From Nitrospirota bacterium (GTDB lineage: Bacteria; Nitrospirota; Thermodesulfovibrionia; Thermodesulfovibrionales; JdFR-88), in the NCBI GenBank assembly GCA_021789555.1, contig JAJYJK010000027.1, forward strand, positions 1 to 32,048: a stretch of DNA of 32,048 nt. Direction: 5' to 3'. How positions within the stretch are numbered: the stretch's first letter is position 1; each line of letters opens with the position of its first letter. This document shows positions 7,430-13,055 of this stretch, one piece after another. A program made the position numbers and the translations under genes. The notes beneath the pieces are model-generated. The model did not search any database. It was not told the DNA's origin and saw only the letters and a list, made by a program, of their open reading frames with translations.

Positions 7430-7512
7430 ATGGGTAGCGAGCGTATTGCCCGTGGACAAAAATTTGCCACGGGGTCAAGCGAGCGAATATGATAAAAAAA
7501 TTCCTTACATTA
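7426..7512 (+). repeat. Dispersed hairpin element, copy B (inverted relative to copy A)
   Basis: It reads TAAATGGGTAGCGAGCG..., then GCCCGTGG...CCACGGGG, TCAAGCGAGCGAATAT, an A-rich run and TTCCTTACATTA. This is the reverse-complement pattern of 2280-2367. The stop codon of the activase (7427-7429) lies inside the element's edge. The internal stem may serve as terminator for the activase transcript. Confidence 0.8.
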
Positions 7513-7539
7513 GCCTGGCCGTTTGCCATTAAGGAGGAC

Positions 7540-7572
7540 ATGGGGGCGCAACCCCATCTTGAGGGCGGGTAG
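7540..7572 (+). other. Possible 10-codon leader ORF with strong ribosome site
   Basis: AAGGAGG sits just before an ATG at 7540 that opens a 10-codon frame ending in TAG. The start lies in a small hairpin (ATGGGG/CCCCAT). It is upstream of the promoter at 7591, so it does not belong to the next transcript. It could be a remnant of a lost gene or chance. Confidence 0.2.
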
Positions 7573-7590
7573 GGCAAAAAGGGAATAAAA

Positions 7591-7619
7591 TTGAAACTTT
7601 CTCCCCGGAAGGGTATAAT
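7591..7619 (+). promoter_or_regulatory. Near-consensus sigma-70 promoter
   Basis: TTGAAA (7591-7596), 17-bp spacer, TATAAT (7614-7619). Predicted start is near 7626, about 73 nt ahead of the 31-aa ribosomal-type gene. Near-perfect boxes suggest strong constitutive expression. Confidence 0.85.
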
Positions 7620-7698
7620 TTAAGTCCGGGCAATCAGGGGGGAGTGAGGTTTACAGACCTTCAAAACCGGAATAGAATCCAATAAAGGAGGTGATGAA

Positions 7699-7794
7699 GT
7701 GGGAAGTGTTGTCAAATGGCGTAAGAAGAAAATGTCCAAACATAAACACAGCAAGCTCAGGAAGAAGATGAAATTCTCCAGAAGGAGCAAGTAA
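7699..7794 (+). CDS. AURKAIP1/COX24-domain mini-protein (bS22/mS38-like)
   Basis: 31 aa, starting at GTG 7699 with AAGGAGGTGAT directly upstream. The protein is M-G-S-V-V-K-W-R-K-K-K-M-S-K-H-K-H followed by K-L-R-K-K and a basic tail: about half Lys/Arg with the M-S-K-x-K-H-x-K-L-R-K core of the AURKAIP1/COX24 family. Family members include mitochondrial mS38 and the small actinobacterial ribosomal protein bS22, which bind rRNA on the small subunit. A ribosomal role here is inference from that similarity. The near-consensus promoter and strong ribosome site fit a highly expressed ribosome component. It is followed after 3 nt by a coiled-coil gene. At this length it is easily missed by gene finders. 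Confidence 0.85.
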   Translation: MGSVVKWRKKKMSKHKHSKLRKKMKFSRRSK

Positions 7795-7797
7795 AAA

Positions 7798-8004
7798 TTG
7801 AAGGAAGACATAATCCTAAGCGAAAAAATAGGGCTGCTTCAACAGGAGCTTGTGACCCTGACCGAAAAGCTCGCTACGTTTGAAAAGTCCCTGAAGGAAT
7901 TTGAAGAGACAGGCAAGGAGCTAAAGGCCCTAAAACTCTTCCTTGGAAGGCACTATCCTGAGTTCAAAAGAGAATATCCGGAGATAATCGAAAAACTCCG
8001 TTAA
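7798..8004 (+). CDS. Small coiled-coil protein, function unknown
   Basis: 68 aa from a TTG at 7798, three bases after the previous stop; the GGAG inside the end of the upstream gene can serve as ribosome site, so translation is probably coupled. The sequence is rich in Glu, Lys and Leu with heptad-like spacing over residues 8-48, then a short tail with H-Y-P-E-F. No cysteines, signal peptide or membrane segment are seen. I do not recognise the family. Cotranscription with a ribosomal-type mini-protein hints at a housekeeping or translation-related role, but that is weak inference. Confidence 0.7.
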   Translation: MKEDIILSEKIGLLQQELVTLTEKLATFEKSLKEFEETGKELKALKLFLGRHYPEFKREYPEIIEKLR

Positions 8005-8062
8005 TAAAAACCGGATTCGGGGACCTCTCTAAAATTGGCTTATTTTCACCCTCGGTCTATTC

Positions 8063-8185
8063 GTCATTCCGGGCCTGGTCCGTCCCGCCGGCGGCGGGAC
8101 AGTGACTTCAAATTCCATTTCAAGTAAAGTCGCTGGATACGGGGGCTGGAGCTTGCCCCGGACCGCGATACGGGGCCGGTATGAC
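8063..8185. repeat. Nomadic palindromic element between convergent genes
   Basis: The ends are inverted repeats (GTCATTCCGGGCC at 8063; GGCCGGTATGAC ending at 8185). Inside are a strong hairpin (GTCCCGCC/GGCGGGAC, 8082-8100) and a GCTGGATACGG motif. Elements with GTCATTCC ends are common non-coding repeats. This one fills most of the 216-bp gap between convergent genes and may double as a bidirectional terminator. Confidence 0.7.
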
Positions 8186-8220
8186 AGGCTTTCACAAAAA
8201 CATCGGTTTTGAGACAGACC

Positions 8221-9045
8221 CTAATCGAAACGGGTCACCATGATGCCGATGAAGGGCATCTTTTTCACGTAGTCCGCAAAGGGGATTTTCACCACTTCTC
8301 CTGTTTCTTCATAGCCACGCGAGGTTCCAGCGGGGCTGCCGGATGTTTTCTTCGAGCCGTGGGCGTGGATGAGGTAGACCTTTCCATCTCCGGCTTCCAG
8401 TATTATGCCCATGTGGCCTATTACTTCCTGGGCGGCCCTTCTTGCCGGGTCCTTGACAAAAAACACTATGTCGCCGCTTTTGAGCCGGGGCAGCGCGCCC
8501 TCTATTTCTCCGCGGGGCAGGACCAGGACGTTATCCACCCCCATCTCCTGAAACCGCCTGGTTGTGGCCACCGGTTCGGGTCTTCCCAGCGAGGCCGTGA
8601 TATTTCTCCCCCATTTGCCGCTGAGTATCATATCCAGCCCGTACCGGTAGCGGTCTTCATAATTCAGGACTTTCCCGTCCGGGCCGAGTCTGCCCACCGT
8701 CTTGAACCTCATGAGGAGGGCAAGGTTTCCGGCCCCTTCGGGTGTCGGCGAAAGCGCAAGCTCGACCGAGCGGAATACGAGATACATACAGTCGACCCGG
8801 TCATCGGCCACTATCGCCTTCCTGACAACGTAGAGGCCAAGCGGATTGGTGTCATAGGGGATGCCCACAAACCGCTCCGCAAAGAACGCAATCCTCTGGC
8901 CGGCGGACATGCCGTCTGCCTGCGCCTGCAGGCCGGCCGCTATTATATTCTTCCCGCGGCCGTCGAGGGCGTACCCCCGGGCCGGCAACACGCAGAAAAA
9001 GAGGACAAGAAAAACGGCCGGCGGCCTGAAGAGGTAACGGCTCAT
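8221..9045 (-). CDS. DUF1460 / N-acetylmuramoyl-L-alanine amidase-like protein, secreted
   Basis: 274 aa from the ATG at 9045, which places a standard signal peptide (hydrophobic core L-F-R-P-P-A-V-F-L-V-L-F-F, then A-R-G-Y-A) at the N-terminus; an ATG 22 codons upstream would bury it. Motifs: R-I-A-F-F-A-E-R-F-V-G-I-P-Y near residue 50, R-V-D-C-M-Y-L-V with the likely nucleophilic Cys, and I-G-H-M-G-I-I with the likely catalytic His. These fit the NlpC/P60-like papain fold of DUF1460, thought to cut peptidoglycan peptides or amide bonds in the periplasm. Activity is inferred. A TATAAT lies only 7 nt before the ATG, so a leaderless transcript is possible, but no -35 box is seen. The gene is divergent from the trehalose operon. 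Confidence 0.75.
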   Translation of the reverse strand: MSRYLFRPPAVFLVLFFCVLPARGYALDGRGKNIIAAGLQAQADGMSAGQRIAFFAERFVGIPYDTNPLGLYVVRKAIVADDRVDCMYLVFRSVELALSPTPEGAGNLALLMRFKTVGRLGPDGKVLNYEDRYRYGLDMILSGKWGRNITASLGRPEPVATTRRFQEMGVDNVLVLPRGEIEGALPRLKSGDIVFFVKDPARRAAQEVIGHMGIILEAGDGKVYLIHAHGSKKTSGSPAGTSRGYEETGEVVKIPFADYVKKMPFIGIMVTRFD

Positions 9046-9142
9046 CTGCTTATTATAACCCACTGCCCTCTTGCGGGTTCCAGATTCCCATTTTAAAATT
9101 CCCGTTAACATAGTACTATCTTTATAAGAGTGCTATTTTTGT

Positions 9143-9213
9143 AAAGGGGACCATCCCCCCAAGGAGACCAGTCCCATGGAACCGCTCCCCAAAGGGACCT
9201 GTCCCCAAGGAGG
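9143..9213. repeat. GGGAC/GTCCC short palindrome cluster
   Basis: Three related units occur between the divergent genes: GGGGACCATCCCC, GAGACCAGTCCC and GGGACCTGTCCC (9194-9205). Each is followed by AAGGAG or a similar motif. The last unit provides the AAGGAGG ribosome site for the next gene, 11 nt before its ATG. The cluster resembles dispersed GGGACAGGTCCC-type palindromes; folding of the mRNA leader could affect translation. Confidence 0.6.
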
Positions 9214-9224
9214 TTTACAGCGAC

Positions 9225-9911
9225 ATGAGGCCGAAGGTCAAGCCCGGCAAGGAAAGCGGGCTTTTTGAGTTCAGGGAGTGCAGGAAACTCCTCAAGGCGA
9301 CCGGAAAGAAGGCAAGAAACCTGGCGGAGTTGATGGAGCTCATCCGCACCGCCAGCGACGCCTCCATATACCATCATACCCAGGAATATTTTTTCAAGGG
9401 GCATATAGTCGAATACACAAACGATTTCGCCCAGTGGGTGGCCTCCGTTCTGGAGGCGAGGGTGCTCTCTGAAAACCTCTCGAGTATAGACCCCTTCCGG
9501 CAGAGCTCGGCCGAGGCCCTCCGCAGCGACTTTGCGAATTCGATATCCGCCTATCTGGAAAAATTCGGCGCGCCGGGCAACGTCCTGCCCGGTGAGGAGT
9601 TTTATTTCCAGGAATCCGTGACGATTGTCTTTCCGGCCGGCTTCAGAGCACTAAACCTTGCCGAGTTCCTGATGGCGATGCGCTTTGTGGATTCCCAGTC
9701 CATCTATTATCATTTTTACGAGGGCAGAAGAAGGCTCGAGGGGGTTGACGATTTTTCCAAATGGGTCGAGGCAACGCTCGGCCACAGGGACCTGGCCCTC
9801 CGGATCAGGGCGATTGACCCCTTCATGCACAGCATAGAGGGTGTAAGAGAGCATATCGTAAGCTTCGTCGAGGACGCGCTCAGGGAGGAAATCGAGGTGG
9901 GCGGCATATGA
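9225..9911 (+). CDS. DUF5752 family protein with two tandem domains
   Basis: 228 aa. It consists of two homologous halves of about 100 residues. Half 1 has F-E-F-R-E, N-L-A-E-L-M-E, S-I-Y-H-H, D-F-A-Q-W-V and I-D-P-F; half 2 has F-Y-F-Q-E, N-L-A-E-F-L-M, S-I-Y-Y-H, D-F-S-K-W-V and I-D-P-F in the same order and spacing. No signal peptide or membrane segment is seen, so it is cytoplasmic. Members called DUF5752 occur beside trehalose/glycogen genes as I recall; the biochemical role is unknown. It is the first gene of the operon and its stop overlaps the treT start (ATGA), implying coupled synthesis and perhaps physical association with TreT. A sugar-sensing or scaffold role is speculation. Confidence 0.75.
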   Translation: MRPKVKPGKESGLFEFRECRKLLKATGKKARNLAELMELIRTASDASIYHHTQEYFFKGHIVEYTNDFAQWVASVLEARVLSENLSSIDPFRQSSAEALRSDFANSISAYLEKFGAPGNVLPGEEFYFQESVTIVFPAGFRALNLAEFLMAMRFVDSQSIYYHFYEGRRRLEGVDDFSKWVEATLGHRDLALRIRAIDPFMHSIEGVREHIVSFVEDALREEIEVGGI

Positions 9912-11122
9912 TAAGCCAATACCGCGGCATCGCCCCGAAGGGGCAGCTTGAGCTGCTGAAAATCCTGGGGGAAAAATTCATGGGCAGGAGCATCCTCAAT
10001 GTGAATTCCACCAGGGCGGGCGGCGGGGTTGCGGAGCTTCTGCACCGGATAATGCCGATACTTGCCAGCATGGGGATGGATGCCCACTGGGAGGTCATCG
10101 AGGCCGACGACCGCTTCTTCGACATCACGAAAAAGATACATAACGCCCTGCAGGGCAATAAAGAGGATTTCAACGACGGGATGTGGGACCACCACTTCGA
10201 GATAAACAGGCAAAACGCGGAAAAGCTCGACCTGGCAGCGGACTTCGTCTTCATCCACGACCCGCAGCCCGCGCCCCTCATAAAATTCAGAAAACGGGGC
10301 CACTGGATATGGCGCTGCCATATAGACATGTCCACGCCGCAGCAGGATGTGGCCGGGCGCATAATGGACTATGCGCGTCTATATGAGGCCGCGGTCTTTT
10401 CAGTAGCGAAATTCGCGATGCTGCTGCCGATCCCGGAGTTTATAGTGCTCCCCTCCATAGACCCCTTGAGCGACAAGAACCGTGAGCTTGCGCCGGCTGA
10501 AATTGAAGAGACGGCCCAAAAATTCGACCTCCCGCCGGACAGGCCGATGATACTGCAGGTCTCCAGGTTCGACCGTTTCAAGGACCCGGTCGGAGTGATA
10601 AGGGCCTACCGGATAGTGAAAAAATACAACGATTGCATCCTGGTGCTCGCGGGAAGCCCCGCCAGGGACGACCCGGAGGGGGAGGCCGTGCTTGCCGAGG
10701 TGCAAAACTTCGCCGACGGCGACCCGGACATAAGGATATTGCTGCTGCCCCCCTTCAGTGACAAGGAGATTAACGCGCTGCAGAGACTGGCCACCGTAGT
10801 GTTTCAGAAATCGCTCCGGGAGGGGTTTGGGCTGACTGTCTCCGAGGCGATGTGGAAAGGCAAGCCGGTAATCGGCGGTGCCGTCGGGGGCATTCCCCAC
10901 CAGATCGTCCACGGTGTAAACGGTTTCCTCGTCTATTCGGAGGAGGGGGGCGCTTTCAGGGCGAGGCAGTATCTCAACAACGACGAGATGTTAAAGAGGA
11001 TGGGCGAGGCCGCGCGGGAACATATCAGGAACAACTTTCTCATCACCAGGCAGATCGGCGATTACCTCTCCATCTGTCTGGGGGCCGAAAGCGGCGGCAA
11101 GACGGTCATGGAGATTGGCTGA
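9908..11122 (+). CDS. treT: Trehalose synthase TreT (GT4, trehalose glycosyltransferring synthase)
   Basis: 404 aa, GT-B fold. The N-terminal V-N-S-T-R-A-G-G-G-V-A-E-L-L-H, then H-N-A-L-Q-G-N-K, F-I-H-D-P-Q-P-A-P-L-I and W-I-W-R-C-H-I-D are shared with archaeal TreT. The C-terminal domain has Q-V-S-R-F-D-R-F-K-D-P and the nucleotide-sugar binding motif E-G-F-G-L-T-V-S-E-A-M-W-K-G-K-P-V. TreT reversibly joins NDP-glucose and glucose to give trehalose in the cytoplasm. Length matches the family (about 410 aa). The start overlaps the DUF5752 stop by 4 nt, and the stop overlaps the TTG start of treZ. The nucleotide preference (UDP, ADP or GDP) cannot be read from the sequence. Confidence 0.92.
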   Translation: MISQYRGIAPKGQLELLKILGEKFMGRSILNVNSTRAGGGVAELLHRIMPILASMGMDAHWEVIEADDRFFDITKKIHNALQGNKEDFNDGMWDHHFEINRQNAEKLDLAADFVFIHDPQPAPLIKFRKRGHWIWRCHIDMSTPQQDVAGRIMDYARLYEAAVFSVAKFAMLLPIPEFIVLPSIDPLSDKNRELAPAEIEETAQKFDLPPDRPMILQVSRFDRFKDPVGVIRAYRIVKKYNDCILVLAGSPARDDPEGEAVLAEVQNFADGDPDIRILLLPPFSDKEINALQRLATVVFQKSLREGFGLTVSEAMWKGKPVIGGAVGGIPHQIVHGVNGFLVYSEEGGAFRARQYLNNDEMLKRMGEAAREHIRNNFLITRQIGDYLSICLGAESGGKTVMEIG

Positions 11123-13055
11123 GAGAGGGCCGGCCCCGGATGACTATCCCCAGGGCGCCTTTGCCGGCCGGGAAGGCGTTTTCTTTCGCGTGTGGGCGCC
11201 CAATTGCCGCGAGGTCTCGCTAAAGACCGTCTGGCCGGAAAAAGCCGTTTTACCGATGAGGCCGGCAGGGGACGGTTTTTTTGAGGTCAACGCCGCCGGG
11301 CTAAAACCAGGGGCAAGGTATTTTTACCTCCTTGACGGTGTAAAACAGAGGCCGGACCCGGCCTCCCGCTTTCAGCCGGAGGGCGTTCACGGCCCCTCGG
11401 AGGTGGTGGACCCGGCCGGCCATAAATGGCTGGATGGGGGCTGGAGAAACCGGCCCATCGGGGAGTACATCATCTATGAGCTGCATACAGGCGCATTCAC
11501 CCCGGAGGGGACATTCGGGGCGGCGGCAAAACGCATCCCGTACTTTAAGGAACTGGGCGTCACGGCGGTTGAGATAATGCCGGTGGCCCAGTTCCCCGGC
11601 CGGAGGAACTGGGGGTATGACGGCGTCTGCCCTTATGCGCCCCAAAACTCCTACGGCGGGCCGGAGGCGTTTAAATTTCTGATAGATGCGTTACACGGGG
11701 CCGGGATAGCCGTCATACTGGATGTCGTATACAACCACCTTGGGCCCGAGGGCAGTTATCTGGCCGATTACGGCCCGTATTTTACCGACACATACAAGAC
11801 GCCATGGGGAGCGGCGATAAACTATGACGGGTTTTTGAGCGATAATGTGCGCCGGTATTTCACCGGCAACGCCCTTTACTGGTTCAGGGAATTTCACATG
11901 GACGCGCTGAGACTGGACGCCGTGCACGGCATCTTCGATTCAGGCCCGAAACACATAGTAGAGGAACTAAGCGAGAAGGCCGACGCGCTTCAGAGGCGGA
12001 TGGGCAAACCGCTTTACCTCTTCATGGAGTCCGACCGTAACGACACCCGTTTCATAAGGCCCCGGACATTGGGAGGTTTCGGGGCGGACGCGCACTGGAA
12101 CGAGGATTTTCACCATGCCCTGCATGTGACGCTGACGGGCGAGAGGGACGGCTATTACATGGATTTCTCCGGGGCGGGCGATCTGTTAAAATCCTTTGCG
12201 GAGGGGTTCGTTTACACGGGACAGCATTCCATGTATAGAAGAAAAATGCACGGCAGCCCCTCGGCGGACATCCCGCCCGATAAGTTCGTGGCCTTCAGCC
12301 AGAACCACGACCAGGTGGGGAACAGGTTTCACGGCGACCGGCTTTCATACAGCCTGCCGCCCGAAAAACTGAGGCTGGCCGCCGCCCTGGTGCTGCTGGG
12401 CCCGTATATCCCCCTCATATTCATGGGAGAGGAGTACGGGGAAAAGGCGCCTTTCATGTACTTCATAAGCCATTCGGATGGACGGCTCGTCCAGGCGGTA
12501 AGGGAAGGCAGGCGCAGGGAATTCCACTGCTTCGGCTGGAAGGGGGAGCCCCCCGACCCCCAGAGCGAAGAGACCTTTTTCGGCTCGAAGATAAATCCGG
12601 AGGTGAGGGGGCAGCCCCCGCACGCGGAGTTGTTCGATTTCTACAGGAAACTCCTCCGCCTGAGACGTGAGATACCCGCTTTGAGGGCAGGCTCCAGACA
12701 GGGCATGACCGTCTGCCTCCAGCAAGACATACTGGTCGTGATGAGGCGTTTGGACAACGGGCGTTTGGACGAGGGGCGCCTGCTTGCCGCCTTCAATCTC
12801 TCCGGGCGGCCGGCCATGATTGCGCTCCCCGCAGGCCCTCACCTTCCGCTTCGCTCCTCCCTCTCCCCCGGGGAGAGGGTTGGGGTGAGGGAAGAAGGGC
12901 CGGAAATGAAAGAGTCAGGAATGAAAGAAACGGGCGGGTGGGAGGTTTTACTTCCCTTGCCCAGGGAAAGGCGGGCGGAGGATGATGGCAGGATGATGCT
13001 CGGCCCCTATGAGACGGTCCTTTTGAAATCCATCCGGGGCGGCGGCAATGGATAA
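11115..13055 (+). CDS. treZ: Malto-oligosyltrehalose trehalohydrolase TreZ (GH13)
   Basis: 646 aa from a TTG at 11115 overlapping the treT stop, with GGAG just upstream; no other start retains the N-terminal CBM48-like domain (F-F-R-V-W-A-P-N). The barrel has W-G-Y-D-G-V, D-V-V-Y-N-H-L-G-P, the nucleophile D268 in D-A-L-R-L-D-A-V, the acid E305 in F-M-E-S-D and the third acid D399 in N-H-D-Q-V-G-N. TreZ releases trehalose from maltooligosyl-trehalose made by TreY. The protein is somewhat longer than usual because residues about 574-597 come from an inserted C/G-rich palindromic repeat near the C-terminus, outside the catalytic barrel. The stop overlaps the next gene by 8 nt. Confidence 0.93.
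   Translation: MAERGPAPDDYPQGAFAGREGVFFRVWAPNCREVSLKTVWPEKAVLPMRPAGDGFFEVNAAGLKPGARYFYLLDGVKQRPDPASRFQPEGVHGPSEVVDPAGHKWLDGGWRNRPIGEYIIYELHTGAFTPEGTFGAAAKRIPYFKELGVTAVEIMPVAQFPGRRNWGYDGVCPYAPQNSYGGPEAFKFLIDALHGAGIAVILDVVYNHLGPEGSYLADYGPYFTDTYKTPWGAAINYDGFLSDNVRRYFTGNALYWFREFHMDALRLDAVHGIFDSGPKHIVEELSEKADALQRRMGKPLYLFMESDRNDTRFIRPRTLGGFGADAHWNEDFHHALHVTLTGERDGYYMDFSGAGDLLKSFAEGFVYTGQHSMYRRKMHGSPSADIPPDKFVAFSQNHDQVGNRFHGDRLSYSLPPEKLRLAAALVLLGPYIPLIFMGEEYGEKAPFMYFISHSDGRLVQAVREGRRREFHCFGWKGEPPDPQSEETFFGSKINPEVRGQPPHAELFDFYRKLLRLRREIPALRAGSRQGMTVCLQQDILVVMRRLDNGRLDEGRLLAAFNLSGRPAMIALPAGPHLPLRSSLSPGERVGVREEGPEMKESGMKETGGWEVLLPLPRERRAEDDGRMMLGPYETVLLKSIRGGGNG
12832..12895 (+). repeat. Palindromic repeat inserted in frame near the end of treZ
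   Basis: CCCTCACC...CTCCCTCTCCC and GGGGAGAGGGTTGGGGTGAGGG are complementary arms around a short centre. The stretch is read in frame as a Ser/Pro/Arg/Gly/Glu-rich segment not expected in TreZ. It is of the same family as the insert in the activase gene. Confidence 0.8.

Noticed and set aside
8209-9096. Long plus-strand frame opposite the DUF1460 gene
   Set aside because: Mirror of the minus-strand gene in GC-rich DNA; the minus frame has signal peptide and catalytic motifs.
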